DNA of 64,000 bases from Pseudomonas plecoglossicida NBRC 103162 = DSM 15088 (GCF_000730665.1 NZ_BBIV01000024.1:22938-86937), one strand, 5' to 3'; numbered from the stretch's first letter, positions 54,115 to 63,850 are shown. The notes: generated by a model from the letters alone, not told the origin. Program-made: numbers and translations.

Positions 54115-55130
54115 ATGCCCGTTCAAGCACGCACCGCGGTTCTGACCAACTACCTGGATGTCGCTCGCCACCTGAAGCTGAACGCGATCTCGTTGCTGGG
54201 CGAAGTGGGCTTGAGCCCTGCCCTGCTCAGCGACCCCAGCCAATACCGGCCACCGCCAGCATCATCCTGCTGGAGCGGTCGGCGCGCCTGAGCGGTTGCC
54301 AGACCATCGGCCTGCGCATGGCCGAGCTGCGGGAACTGGCGGATTTCGGCGAGGTGAGCCTGCTGCTCAGCCACCAGAACACCCTGCGCGATGCGCTGCA
54401 GGTGATCGTGCATTACGGCCAGCAGATCAACGAGTCACTGGCGATCTGCATCGAGGAAGTCGGCAACACGGTGATCATCCGCGAAGAGCTGGTGACCGAC
54501 ATGGGTACCGACAATCGCCAGTCCATCGAACTGGCGATTGCCGTGATGCACCGCTTCTGCTCCGCCTTGCTGGGCAACCACTGGCAACCGCTCAAGGTGT
54601 GCTTCACCCATGAGGCGCCGGAGGACCTGGCCGTGCACCGGCGCATCTTCGCCTGCAAGGTCGAGTTCGGCTGCGAGTTCAACGGTATCGTCTGCCCGGT
54701 CGCCAGCCTCGACGCGACCATCCCCTTGGCCAATGCCGCCATGGCCCGACATGCGCAGCGCTACATGGACTCGCTGCTCGGCACCCGCGACCACTCGGTG
54801 GCGGGCGAGGTGCGCAAGGCCATCTACCTGTTGCTGCCGATGGGCCGCGCCACCCTGGCGCAGATTGCCCAGAGCCAGGGCATGAACGTGCGCACCATGC
54901 AGCGTCGGCTGGACGAAGAAGGGGTGAATTTCAGCGAACTGATCAGCAGCGTGCGCCGCGACCTGGTGGTGCGCTACCTGGAAAACCCGGGGTACTCGCT
55001 GGGGCGGATCGCCGACATGCTCGGCTACTCCATGCCCAACTCCTTCACCCGCTGGTTCATCTCTCAGTTCGACATGCCGCCGGCAGCCTGGCGCAGCGAG
55101 CGCAAGATCGTGGCGCGCAAGGACGGCTGA
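54115..55130 (+). pseudogene. AraC-family regulator with a 1-nt frameshift
   Basis: ATG 54115 opens a frame (VQARTAVLTNYLDVARHLKL) that stops at 54291. The expected continuation IPATASIILLERSARLSG is in the -1 frame from about 54244 and runs to 55130 with a complete AraC helix-turn-helix (ATLAQIAQSQGMNVRTMQRR, then SLGRIADMLGYSMPNSFTRW). Restoring one base near 54241-54244 would give a normal protein of about 338 residues. Either the regulator is inactivated, or the base is a sequencing error. It lies among catabolic genes it probably controlled. Confidence 0.82.
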
Positions 55131-55146
55131 CTCAGCCTGCCCCACG

Positions 55147-55178
55147 AAAAAATCGGCCATCCGCGTGGACGGATGACC
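55147..55178 (-). terminator. Rho-independent terminator of the MFS gene
   Basis: On the minus strand GGTCATCCG and CGGATGGCC (55178-55170 and 55163-55155) pair with one G-U, followed by GATTTTTTC. It lies 28 nt after the MFS stop codon. Confidence 0.75.
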
Positions 55179-55205
55179 GCAAGGGAGCATGACGGACCCG
55201 TTACG

Positions 55206-56537
55206 TCATGACGATGCTTCCATCAGGTTCTTGCCCGGCACGGCCTCTTCCTGTACACGCTGCACGCGGGCGATGTCGTCCAGGTAGTGGCAGCGGATAT
55301 AGAAGAACACCGCCGCCGCCGCGATGCTCATCATCGGCACCAGCTGGAAGGCGCCGTGCAGGCCGATCACGTCGGACACCCGGCCTGTGAGGAATGGCCC
55401 GGGCGCCAGGCCGACCATGTTGTTGACCAGCGTCAGGGCTGCGAAGGCGGTGCCATGCACCTTGTAATGGGTCAGGTTGGCGATGGTGGCAATGGTCGGG
55501 CCGTTGATGCCGGTGACCATCAGCATGGCCAGGCCGATCAGCGTCAGTTGCAACGGTCCCACCGACTGGATCAACGCCAGCGACATCAGCAGGCAGCTGC
55601 CCAGACAGAACACCATGGAGATCTCGATCTTGCGCAGCGCCGACTGGCGGCACAGCCGGTCACTGAGCATGCCGCAGAGAATCGCCCCTCCCCCGCAGCA
55701 CAGCACCATGACGCCGGCCAGCGCACCGGCCTTGCCCTCGCCCATGCCGTAGTAGCGGTTGAAGTAGCTGGGCATCCACACGATCATGCTGCCGGCGACG
55801 AAGGTTTGCAGGCCGCTGGCCAGGTAGGCTGCGAGCACCGAACGGGTGCTGTACAAGGTACGCAGTGGCTGGCGCACCGCCGCCTGGGCCTTGCTCGCCG
55901 CTGCGCCCAGGCGCTGCGGGGCAATCTTCGCTTCCTTGACCACCAGCGGGAACAGTGCCGCCAGCAACAGGCCGAACAACGCCATGCTGGCGAACGACCA
56001 GCGCCAGCCCAGCTTCACGGCGATCGCCCCGCCAATCGAGATGCCCAGCACCGAGCCGAACATGGCCCCGGCCATGAACGCGCTGGCCAGGGTGGCGCGC
56101 ATGCTGCGCGGGAACACCGACACCACTACGGCGATGCCGACGCTGCCGTAGGCCGCTTCACCGACGCCGACCATGAAGCGGGCGATGAGCATTTCCTGGT
56201 AATTCTCGGCCAGGGCGCAGCCGAGGGTCGCGAGGCTCCACAGCAGCGCCATCAGGGTCAGGCTTTTGACCCGGCCGAAACGGTCGGCGAGCATCGACAG
56301 GGGGATGGTCAACAGGCCCACCATCAATGCGACGATACCGCTGAGCAGGCCGAGCTGGCCATCGCTCAGAGCCCATTCGCCCTTGAGGATGGGGAATACC
56401 GCATTGAGTACCTGGCGCGACATGTAGTCGGAAATCAGCAAACCGAACGTCAGGGCGAACACGACCCAGGCGTAACGCCGGGGAATGCCGATCGAGGTAT
56501 CGATTTCATCGACTGCGGGATTGGGATGAAAGGCCAC
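55206..56537 (-). CDS. MFS transporter
   Basis: 443 residues, 12 predicted helices. Loop 2-3 has PLSMLADRFGRVKSLTLMAL (about 80-99), and helix 4 has MLIARFMVGVGEAAYGSVGI, typical of the metabolite/aromatic-acid:proton symporter group. It shares direction and setting with the BKACE gene at 56703, so it may import that enzyme's substrate; a REPIN separates the two. Confidence 0.88.
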   Translation of the reverse strand: MAFHPNPAVDEIDTSIGIPRRYAWVVFALTFGLLISDYMSRQVLNAVFPILKGEWALSDGQLGLLSGIVALMVGLLTIPLSMLADRFGRVKSLTLMALLWSLATLGCALAENYQEMLIARFMVGVGEAAYGSVGIAVVVSVFPRSMRATLASAFMAGAMFGSVLGISIGGAIAVKLGWRWSFASMALFGLLLAALFPLVVKEAKIAPQRLGAAASKAQAAVRQPLRTLYSTRSVLAAYLASGLQTFVAGSMIVWMPSYFNRYYGMGEGKAGALAGVMVLCCGGGAILCGMLSDRLCRQSALRKIEISMVFCLGSCLLMSLALIQSVGPLQLTLIGLAMLMVTGINGPTIATIANLTHYKVHGTAFAALTLVNNMVGLAPGPFLTGRVSDVIGLHGAFQLVPMMSIAAAAVFFYIRCHYLDDIARVQRVQEEAVPGKNLMEASS

Positions 56538-56611
56538 GCTGCCTCCTTGGGTATCTGGCTTGTTTGCTTTTGTTGTTATGAATACTTGCCAAAATCTGTG
56601 CTGCTTTTACG

Positions 56612-56693
56612 GGCCTCATCGCCGGCAAGCCGGCTCGCACAGAGTGGTGTGCGCAGCGCTTGGTGTGGGAGCCGGCTTGCCGGCGATGAGGCC
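56612..56693. repeat. REPIN: inverted pair of REP palindromes
   Basis: A 24-bp arm at 56612-56635 (core GCCGGCAAGCCGGC) is repeated as its exact reverse complement at 56670-56693, 34 nt apart. It is in the gap between the MFS and BKACE genes. The core matches the palindromes at 27813 and 59989. Confidence 0.85.
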
Positions 56694-56702
56694 AGTAGCG
56701 CA

Positions 56703-57755
56703 TCAGCCGCGCTGCGGCACGCCCTTCTGCCCCGAGTGGCGGTTTGGCGCCATGCCGTTGGCCTGCAAGGTTTCCTCGACAGTCGCGTACTGCTCGCCGA
56801 TGCGGTAGATAGCCCGCGCCTCCTTGCCAGTGGCGACCTCACGACCCAGCTCGTGGGCGATGCGCACCGTCTGCTTGACCTGCGCCACCGACGAGAAGCG
56901 CTTGCCGTGCTGGTCGATGATGGTGTCTTCATTGCCCAGGCGCGGGTGCAGCCCCATGGCCAGGGCGATGGTGTTGAGCGGCAGCACGTTCTTGAGCAGC
57001 GATTCGGCGGTGAGGGTACACCGATCCGGCACGCGGTTGACGAAGTTCATGAAATTCATCGGGTTGGGGCCGTCGAAGCCGCCGCCGATGCCGATCCAGG
57101 TGAGGTTGAGCGGACCCTTGTACACGCCCTTGCGCACCAGCCGTTCAAGGGTTTCATAGGCGTGGATGCCGGTCAGCTGGAAGTGTGGCTGGATACCGCT
57201 GGCCTGCAGGCGCTTGAGGTGCTCAGCGACCCAGGCCGGGCCGGCCGGCACGGTCATCTCGCTGTAGGCGGCATGGATCGCCGGGTCGAGCAGCGAGGTG
57301 CCTTCGATGCCCTCGGCGAACAGTAGCTCGGTGATGTTCATCTGGATGGTGTTGATGGCCACGGTGACCTGGTCCGGCTTGGGGGTCAGCTCGGCGAGCA
57401 TGTGCCGGGTGTCGTCGGACAGCCACAGGGCTTCGGCGCCCTCGCCTTCCGGGGCGAAGGAAATCGAACCGCCGACCTGGATGATCATGTCCGGTACCGC
57501 TTCGCGCACCCCGGCGATCAACTCGTTGAACTTGGACAGGCGCTTGGAACCCTTGCCGTCCAGTTCGCGGACATGCAGGTGCAGCACCGTGGCGCCGGCT
57601 TCATAGCAGTCCACCGCGGCCTGCACATGCTGGTCCATGGTCAGCGGAATGTCCTCGGGGAAGTCGTCGGGCATCCACTGGGGCGCATAAGGGGCGACGG
57701 TGATCACCACCTTGTCCATGTTGTCCGGGTGCAGGGAATCGTCGAAAAACTGCAT
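56703..57755 (-). CDS. BKACE (DUF849) beta-keto acid cleavage enzyme
   Basis: 350 residues from ATG 57755 (AAGGAG 7 nt ahead; ATG 57761 is too close to it). TIM-barrel motifs are VVITVAPYAPQW near the N-terminus, TVLHLHVRELDGKGSKR with the zinc-binding His pair, and HPRLGNEDTI toward the C-terminus. Family members condense a beta-keto acid with acetyl-CoA and release acetoacetate plus a CoA ester. The keto acid used here is unknown. Confidence 0.9.
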   Translation of the reverse strand: MQFFDDSLHPDNMDKVVITVAPYAPQWMPDDFPEDIPLTMDQHVQAAVDCYEAGATVLHLHVRELDGKGSKRLSKFNELIAGVREAVPDMIIQVGGSISFAPEGEGAEALWLSDDTRHMLAELTPKPDQVTVAINTIQMNITELLFAEGIEGTSLLDPAIHAAYSEMTVPAGPAWVAEHLKRLQASGIQPHFQLTGIHAYETLERLVRKGVYKGPLNLTWIGIGGGFDGPNPMNFMNFVNRVPDRCTLTAESLLKNVLPLNTIALAMGLHPRLGNEDTIIDQHGKRFSSVAQVKQTVRIAHELGREVATGKEARAIYRIGEQYATVEETLQANGMAPNRHSGQKGVPQRG

Positions 57756-57972
57756 GATCATCTCCTTTATTGTTCTGAGCTGCCGACAGGCGGCAATGGC
57801 GGTGAAGGCAATGTATGCCCGGGGCTTTCGGGGTGCGTCTCATCGCGCGACAGCGCCGTCACATTTGATGACAGGCGCCGCCGTCACCACCTCCCGGCAG
57901 CCAAAGGTGCCAGCCAGGCATTTCACCGTTACAATGCCGCCCTAAACCGTGACAGCCCGAACCTATAACGAC

Positions 57973-59973
57973 ATGTCCCTTCCAAAGAATCACCTGGAAC
58001 TGCTCAGCCCTGCCCGTGACGTGGCCATCGCCCGCGAAGCGATCCTGCACGGCGCCGACGCCATCTACATCGGTGGCCCGAGCTTCGGCGCGCGCCACAA
58101 CGCCTGCAACGAGGTCAGCGAGATCGCCGAACTGGTCGAGTTCGCCCGCCGCTACCACGCACGCGTGTTCACCACCATCAACACCATCCTCCACGACAAC
58201 GAGCTGGAGCCGGCGCGCAAGCTGATCCACCAGCTCTACGATGCCGGCGTCGATGCGCTGATCGTGCAGGACCTGGGGGTGATGGAGCTGGATATCCCGC
58301 CCATCGAGCTGCACGCCAGCACCCAGACCGATATCCGCACCCTGGAACGGGCCAAGTTCCTCGACCAGGCCGGCTTCTCCCAGCTGGTGCTGGCCCGTGA
58401 ACTGAACCTGCAGCAGATTCGCGCCATCGCCGCCGAAACCGATGCTGCGATCGAGTTCTTCATCCATGGCGCGCTGTGCGTGGCCTTCTCCGGCCAGTGC
58501 AACATCTCCCACGCCCAGACCGGGCGCAGCGCCAACCGTGGCGACTGCTCCCAGGCCTGCCGCCTGCCGTACACCCTGAAAGACGACCAGGGCCGCGTGG
58601 TGGCGTTCGAGAAACACCTGCTGTCGATGAAGGACAACAACCAGACCGCCAACCTGCGCGACCTGGTCGACGCCGGGGTGCGCTCGTTCAAGATCGAGGG
58701 CCGCTACAAGGACATGGGCTATGTGAAGAACATCACCGCCCACTACCGCAAGGAACTCGACGCCATCCTCGCGGACCGCCCGGACCTTGCCCGTGCCTCC
58801 AGCGGCCGCACCGAGCACTTCTTCCTGCCCGACCCGGACAAGACCTTCCACCGCGGCAGCACCGACTACTTCGTCACCGACCGCAAGGTCGATATTGGCG
58901 CCTTCGACTCGCCGACCTTCACCGGCCTGCCGGTGGGCGTGGTGGAGAAAGTCGGCAAGCGCGACATGCAGGTGGTCACCGAGGTCCCGCTGACCAACGG
59001 TGACGGCCTGAACGTGCTGGTCAAGCGCGAGGTGGTGGGCTTCCGTGCCAACATCGCCGAGCCCCGTGGCGAGTTCGAGGAAGACGGCCAGAAGCGCTAC
59101 CGCTACCGGGTCGAGCCCAACGAAATGCCCGAAGGCCTGTACAAGCTGCGGCCGAACCATCCACTTTCGCGCAACCTCGACCACAACTGGCAACAGGCCC
59201 TGCAGCGCACCTCGGCCGAGCGCCGGGTGGGCGTGGAATGGCACGCGGCGCTCACCGAACAGCGCCTGATGCTCAGCGTCAGCAGCGAGGAAGGCGTGAG
59301 CGTGCAGGTCGCCCTGGACGGCCCGTTCGGCGCGGCCAACAAGCCGCAGCAGGCGCTGGACCAGCTGCACGACCTGCTCGGCCAGCTGGGTACCACGATG
59401 TACCACGCCAACGCCATCGTGCTGGACGCGCCGCAGGCGTACTTCATCCCCAACTCGCAGCTCAAGGCCCTGCGCCGCGAAGCCATCGAGGCGCTGACCG
59501 AAGCGCGCATCAAGGCCCACCCGCGTAGCGGGCGCAAGGCCGAGACCACGCCGCCGCCGGTGTACCCCGAGTCGCACCTGTCGTTCCTGGCCAACGTCTA
59601 CAACCAGAAGGCCCGCGACTTCTACCACCGCCATGGCGTGCAGCTGATCGATGCGGCGTATGAGGCCCACGAGGAACACGGCGAAGTGCCGGTGATGATC
59701 ACCAAGCACTGCCTGCGTTTCTCGTTCAACCTGTGCCCGAAACAGGCCAAGGGCGTGACCGGCGTGCGCACCAAGGTGGCGCCGATGCAGTTGATCCAGG
59801 GTGATGAAGTGCTGACCTTGAAGTTCGATTGCAAGCCGTGCGAGATGCATGTGATCGGCAAGATGAAAGGTCACATCATCGACCTGCCGACCCCGGGCAG
59901 CGCGGTGGCCCAGGTGGTCGGGCACATCAGCCCGGAAGACCTGCTCAAGACCATTCCCCGCGCGCCGCATTGA
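57973..59973 (+). CDS. rlhA: 23S rRNA 5-hydroxycytidine C2501 synthase RlhA (U32 peptidase family)
   Basis: 666 residues, which fits RlhA (YdcP) rather than the shorter TrhP/YegQ. Motifs include LELLSPARDVAIAREAILHG, the U32 block FFIHGALCVAFSGQCNISH, and the Cys set in NRGDCSQACRLPY and FNLCPKQAKG with CKPCEM at the end, suggesting an iron-sulfur cluster. It hydroxylates C2501 of 23S rRNA in E. coli. ATG 57973 is the family start. Confidence 0.9.
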   Translation: MSLPKNHLELLSPARDVAIAREAILHGADAIYIGGPSFGARHNACNEVSEIAELVEFARRYHARVFTTINTILHDNELEPARKLIHQLYDAGVDALIVQDLGVMELDIPPIELHASTQTDIRTLERAKFLDQAGFSQLVLARELNLQQIRAIAAETDAAIEFFIHGALCVAFSGQCNISHAQTGRSANRGDCSQACRLPYTLKDDQGRVVAFEKHLLSMKDNNQTANLRDLVDAGVRSFKIEGRYKDMGYVKNITAHYRKELDAILADRPDLARASSGRTEHFFLPDPDKTFHRGSTDYFVTDRKVDIGAFDSPTFTGLPVGVVEKVGKRDMQVVTEVPLTNGDGLNVLVKREVVGFRANIAEPRGEFEEDGQKRYRYRVEPNEMPEGLYKLRPNHPLSRNLDHNWQQALQRTSAERRVGVEWHAALTEQRLMLSVSSEEGVSVQVALDGPFGAANKPQQALDQLHDLLGQLGTTMYHANAIVLDAPQAYFIPNSQLKALRREAIEALTEARIKAHPRSGRKAETTPPPVYPESHLSFLANVYNQKARDFYHRHGVQLIDAAYEAHEEHGEVPVMITKHCLRFSFNLCPKQAKGVTGVRTKVAPMQLIQGDEVLTLKFDCKPCEMHVIGKMKGHIIDLPTPGSAVAQVVGHISPEDLLKTIPRAPH

Positions 59974-59988
59974 TCGGGTGCCTGCAAG

Positions 59989-60020
59989 GGCCCTATCGCC
60001 GGCAAGCCGGCGATAGGGCC
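59989..60020. repeat. REP palindrome after rlhA
   Basis: GGCCCTATCGCCGGC and its exact complement flank an AA loop. It is the same palindrome as at 27813-27842 and overlaps the terminator that follows. Confidence 0.8.
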
Positions 60021-60037
60021 GCAAAGCGGCCCCTTTT
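60016..60037 (+). terminator. Rho-independent terminator of rlhA
   Basis: GGGCCGC (60016-60022) and GCGGCCC (60026-60032) form a stem with an AAA loop, then CTTTT. The convergent aminotransferase gene ends 6 nt beyond. Confidence 0.8.
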
Positions 60038-60042
60038 GCTAG

Positions 60043-61425
60043 TTAAAGAATTCCCAACCCACGCGCAGTGCGATCAACGGCAATGCGGATCTTCTCCACC
60101 AGCTCATCCAGCTCGCTGCGCTTGGCCACCAGTGCCGGCGCCATGATCATCCGCCCCAACGTCGAACGAATGATCACCCCCTCCTCGAAGCCATAGGTAC
60201 GGCACTGCCACGCCAGGTCGTTCTCGTTGGCATAACGCTTGCGGCTGCCCTTGTCCTCGGCGAACTGCAACGCTGCCACCAAACCAGCCCCCTGCACCTG
60301 GCCGATCAGTGGGTGGTTGGCGAACACCTCGCGCAGGATGCGCTGCAGGTACGGCCCGGTGTCATCCTTCACCTGGCGCACGATGCCTTCATCACGCAAG
60401 GCCTTGAGGTTGGCAATGGCCACCGCCGCCGCCACCGGGTGCCCGGAATAGGTCAGGCCGTGGGCGAACACCCCGCCACGCTCCACCAGTGCCTCGGCGA
60501 TGCGCTTGCTCAACACCAGGCCGCCCATGGGCACATAGCCCGAGGTCAGGCCCTTGGCGATGGACAGCGTATCGGGCTCGAAGCCGAAGTATTCGTGGGC
60601 GAACCATTCGCCGGTACGGCCAAAGCCACCGATCACCTCGTCGGCGCACAGCAGCACGTCGTACTGACGGCAGATGCGCTGGATTTCCGGCCAGTAGCTT
60701 TCTGGCGGGAAGATCATGCCGCCCGCGCCCTGGAACGGCTCGGCAATGAAGCCTGCAACGTTTTCGGCGCCCAGTTCGAGGATCTTCTCTTCCAGTTGCA
60801 GCGCGCAGCGGCGGCCGAACTCGGCCGGGGACAGCTCACCGCCTTCGGCGTACCAGTACGGCTCATCGATGTGCGCCACGTCGGGGATCATGCCGCCCAT
60901 CTCGTGCATGAACTTCATCCCGCCCAGCGCGGTAGCCGCCAGGGTCGAGCCGTGGTAGCCGTTCCAGCGGCCGATCATGATCTTCTTGCTCGGCTGCCCG
61001 ACCACCTGCCAGTAGCGGCGCACGGTGCGGATCAGCACCTCGTTGGCCTCGGAGCCGGAGTTGGTGTAGATGGCGTGGCTGTAGTGCCCGGGCAGCAGGC
61101 TGAACAGCAGCTCGGACAGTTCGATCACCGCCGGGTGGGTGGTGTGGAAGAACATGTTGTAGTAGGCCAGTTGGTCCATCTGCGCGGCAGCGGCGGCGGT
61201 CAGGTCCTTGCGGCCGTAGCCGAGCTGGGTGCACCACAGGCCGGACATGCCGTCCAGGTAGCGGCGGCCGTCGTTGTCCCACAGGTACAGGCCTTCACCC
61301 CGGGTGATGACGCGTGGGCCTTCGGCATTGAGCGCCTTCTGATCGAGGAAGGCGTGGATGTGGTGGGCCGCGTCGCTGGCCTGGTAATCGCGGGTTTCGC
61401 GTTGCGGCTGGAAAGGTGCGTTCAT
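60043..61425 (-). CDS. Class III aminotransferase (omega-amino acid/polyamine:pyruvate type)
   Basis: 460 residues. The fold-type I landmarks are LDGMSGLWCTQLGYGRKDL (about 58-76), YTNSGSEANEVLI for phosphate binding, the Asp in LLCADEVIGGFGRTGEW, and the PLP Lys in SIAKGLTSGYVPMGG. It is close in pattern to SpuC-type putrescine and omega-amino acid transaminases. With the aldehyde dehydrogenase 21 nt upstream it would convert an amine to an acid. The amine is unknown. Confidence 0.9.
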   Translation of the reverse strand: MNAPFQPQRETRDYQASDAAHHIHAFLDQKALNAEGPRVITRGEGLYLWDNDGRRYLDGMSGLWCTQLGYGRKDLTAAAAAQMDQLAYYNMFFHTTHPAVIELSELLFSLLPGHYSHAIYTNSGSEANEVLIRTVRRYWQVVGQPSKKIMIGRWNGYHGSTLAATALGGMKFMHEMGGMIPDVAHIDEPYWYAEGGELSPAEFGRRCALQLEEKILELGAENVAGFIAEPFQGAGGMIFPPESYWPEIQRICRQYDVLLCADEVIGGFGRTGEWFAHEYFGFEPDTLSIAKGLTSGYVPMGGLVLSKRIAEALVERGGVFAHGLTYSGHPVAAAVAIANLKALRDEGIVRQVKDDTGPYLQRILREVFANHPLIGQVQGAGLVAALQFAEDKGSRKRYANENDLAWQCRTYGFEEGVIIRSTLGRMIMAPALVAKRSELDELVEKIRIAVDRTARGLGIL

Positions 61426-61446
61426 TGTCGTTCTCCGAGATGAAGG

Positions 61447-62937
61447 TCAGCGAAGCTGGAACCAGGTGGTCTTGAGCTGGGTGTACTTGTCGAATGCGTG
61501 CAGCGAGAGGTCGCGGCCAAAGCCCGACTGGCGACCGCCGCCGAACGGCACCACCACGTCCAGGGCATCGACCGTGTTCACCGACACGGTGCCGGCCTTG
61601 AGCTGCCGGGCCACGCGATGGGCACGGTTGAGGTCGTCGCTCCACACCGAGGCGGCCAGGCCGTAGACGCTGTCGTTGGCCAGGCGCAGGGCCTCGGCCT
61701 CGTCGTCGAAGGCGGTGATCGCCAGCACCGGGCCGAAGATTTCCTCGCGGGCCAGGGCAGAGTCCGGGCGCACGTCGCTGAACACTGTCGGTGCGATGAA
61801 ATTGTTCGAGCCGTTGAAGCTCAGGCGCTGGCCGCCGCACAGCAGGCGCGCACCGTCGCCCTGGCCCTGCTCGATGGCGGCCATGATGCGTGCGCTCTGC
61901 GCGCTGTCGACGATGGCGCCGGCGCGGCTGGCCGGGTCCAGCGGGTCGCCGGGCAGCCAGTCGCGGGCCTTGGCCAAAAGGCGCTCGACGAATTCGTCGT
62001 GGATCGAGCGCTGCACGTACAGGCGCGAGTTGGCCGAGCACACTTCGCCCTGGTTGAAGAAAATGCCGAAAGCGGCCTTCTCGGCGGCCAGGTCCAGGTC
62101 CTGGCAGTCATCGAACACCAGGTTCGGGCTCTTGCCGCCGCATTCGAGCCACACTTGCTTGAGGTTGGACTGCGCCGAGTACTGCATGAAGTACTTGCCG
62201 ACCTGGGTGGAGCCGGTGAACACCAGGCAGTCCACGTCCGGGTGCAGGCCCAGGGCACGACCGGCGTTTTCGCCCAGGCCCGGCACCACGTTGAGCACGC
62301 CCTCGGGCAAGCCTGCTTCGAGGGCCAGCTCGGCCAGGCGCAGGGCCGAGAATGGCGACTGCTCGGCGGGTTTGAGCACCACGCTGTTGCCGGCGGCCAG
62401 GGCCGGGGCGACTTTCCAGGCGGCCATGTCCAACGGGAAGTTCCACGGCACCACGGCGCCGATCACGCCCAGTGCCTCACGGGTGACCGTGGCCAGGGCA
62501 TTGGCGGCGGTCGGTGCGACCTGGTCGTAGACCTTGTCCAGCGCCTCGCCGTACCAGGCGAACACGTTGGCGGCACCGGGCACGTCGATGGTGTAGGCGT
62601 CCATCACCGGCTTGCCCATGTTCAGCGAGTCGAGCAAGGCCAGCTCTTCGCGGTGGGCCATCATCAGCTCGGCCAGGCGCAGCAGTACCCGCTTGCGTGC
62701 CGAGGGCGCCATGCGCGCCCAAGGGCCTTGTTCGAAGGCGCGGCGCGCCGAGCGCACCGCCTGGTCGATTTCCGCCTCACCGCAGGCGGCCACCTGGGCC
62801 AGCAGCTGCTGGGTGGCCGGGTTGATGGCGGCGAAGGTTTCGCCGCTGCGGGCCGACAGCGGGCGACCGTCGATCAGCGCCGAGGTGATGAAGCTTTGCC
62901 CGGCAGCGCGCAGCTGCCAATCGCTTTTCGTATGCAC
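61447..62937 (-). CDS. Aldehyde dehydrogenase (PuuC/gamma-aminobutyraldehyde type)
   Basis: 496 residues. The catalytic Glu is in VWLECGGKSPNLVFDD and the Cys in FFNQGEVCSANSRLYV; VVPWNFPLDMAAWKVAPALA binds NAD. The pattern fits PuuC/KauB-like enzymes that oxidise amino-aldehydes. It forms an operon with the aminotransferase downstream, and a LuxR-type regulator gene lies 64 nt upstream in the same direction. Confidence 0.9.
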   Translation of the reverse strand: MHTKSDWQLRAAGQSFITSALIDGRPLSARSGETFAAINPATQQLLAQVAACGEAEIDQAVRSARRAFEQGPWARMAPSARKRVLLRLAELMMAHREELALLDSLNMGKPVMDAYTIDVPGAANVFAWYGEALDKVYDQVAPTAANALATVTREALGVIGAVVPWNFPLDMAAWKVAPALAAGNSVVLKPAEQSPFSALRLAELALEAGLPEGVLNVVPGLGENAGRALGLHPDVDCLVFTGSTQVGKYFMQYSAQSNLKQVWLECGGKSPNLVFDDCQDLDLAAEKAAFGIFFNQGEVCSANSRLYVQRSIHDEFVERLLAKARDWLPGDPLDPASRAGAIVDSAQSARIMAAIEQGQGDGARLLCGGQRLSFNGSNNFIAPTVFSDVRPDSALAREEIFGPVLAITAFDDEAEALRLANDSVYGLAASVWSDDLNRAHRVARQLKAGTVSVNTVDALDVVVPFGGGRQSGFGRDLSLHAFDKYTQLKTTWFQLR

Positions 62938-63001
62938 GCAGGTCTCCCTTGCGGCCGCACGGGCGGCCGGTCTGTTGTTCGAATGAGGTGTCGCGCGGGC
63001 G

Positions 63002-63850
63002 TCAGCGCCTTCGCAGGTAGCTTTCCAGCGGGTCCTTGCTCAGGCCTTCCTGGGCCTGGGCCAAGGAGTCGATGAACAGCGAGAACAGTTCGGACTGCTT
63101 GGCGATGTCGAGCTTGGTGTAGAGGTTCTTGCGGTGGGTCTTGACCGTGTCTTCGCTGATGCCCAGGCGCTCGGCCAGCGAGCGGGTCGAGTGGCCGCGC
63201 AGCAGGTACTGGGCGATGCGGCATTCGCGCTCGGTGAGCAAGGAGGAGCCGAAGTTGTTCAAGGCCGCGTTGATCTGCCGGCCCAGGACGCTTTCGAAGC
63301 GCCCACCGAGGGCGTCGATATCCAGGTGGCTCCACTGCCGGCGCACCACGGCGTTGACCCAGGGCGCCACGCACTTGAGGTCGTTGACCTGCTGGCGGTC
63401 CAGCCGGCAAGTGCTGGCCAGGGCCACGGCAATGGTCAGGTGCTCGTCCAGCGGGACGATGAAGTTCAGCTCATCTTCCAGGTGCGCGTGCTGGTAGAAC
63501 GCCAGGTAGTACTCGCTGCGCTTGAAGTGGTCGGGGGCGACGTCGCTCAGGCGGTAGCAACCGGGTGCCACGCCATCCATGCAAGCGCGGTAGAACGGAC
63601 ACAGCAGGTAGTAGCCTTCGAGGTAGCGCTGCACGTTGCCTTCCGGTAGCCACGGGCCCTCCTCGTCCTTGACGAACAGCGCCGAGGGCAGCCCCTTGCG
63701 CGGATAGAGGAACACGGTGATGGCCTGGCACGGTGCGAGCAGCTTGAGCGCGGCGAACAACGCCTCGACGAAGCCCGGCGTGCCCTGGGCGTCGATGACA
63801 CGCGCCATCTGCGCGTACCAGTCGGGCGATTTCAGCCGGTCTTTGCTCAT
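63002..63850 (-). CDS. LuxR-family transcriptional regulator
   Basis: 282 residues. The C-terminal helix-turn-helix reads LTERECRIAQYLLRGHSTRS then GISEDTVKTHRKNLYTKLDI (about 212-250). The N-terminal 190 residues are an uncharacterised sensor domain and do not show the conserved acyl-homoserine-lactone pocket residues. It probably controls the amine-degrading pair downstream. Confidence 0.88.
   Translation of the reverse strand: MSKDRLKSPDWYAQMARVIDAQGTPGFVEALFAALKLLAPCQAITVFLYPRKGLPSALFVKDEEGPWLPEGNVQRYLEGYYLLCPFYRACMDGVAPGCYRLSDVAPDHFKRSEYYLAFYQHAHLEDELNFIVPLDEHLTIAVALASTCRLDRQQVNDLKCVAPWVNAVVRRQWSHLDIDALGGRFESVLGRQINAALNNFGSSLLTERECRIAQYLLRGHSTRSLAERLGISEDTVKTHRKNLYTKLDIAKQSELFSLFIDSLAQAQEGLSKDPLESYLRRR

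Noticed and set aside
57859..60024. Antisense frame of 721 codons over rlhA
   Set aside because: Shadow of a well-conserved gene; no start signal and no family motif.
61498..63075. Plus-strand frame of 525 codons over the aldehyde dehydrogenase gene
   Set aside because: Shadow of a gene with clear catalytic Glu and Cys motifs on the minus strand.
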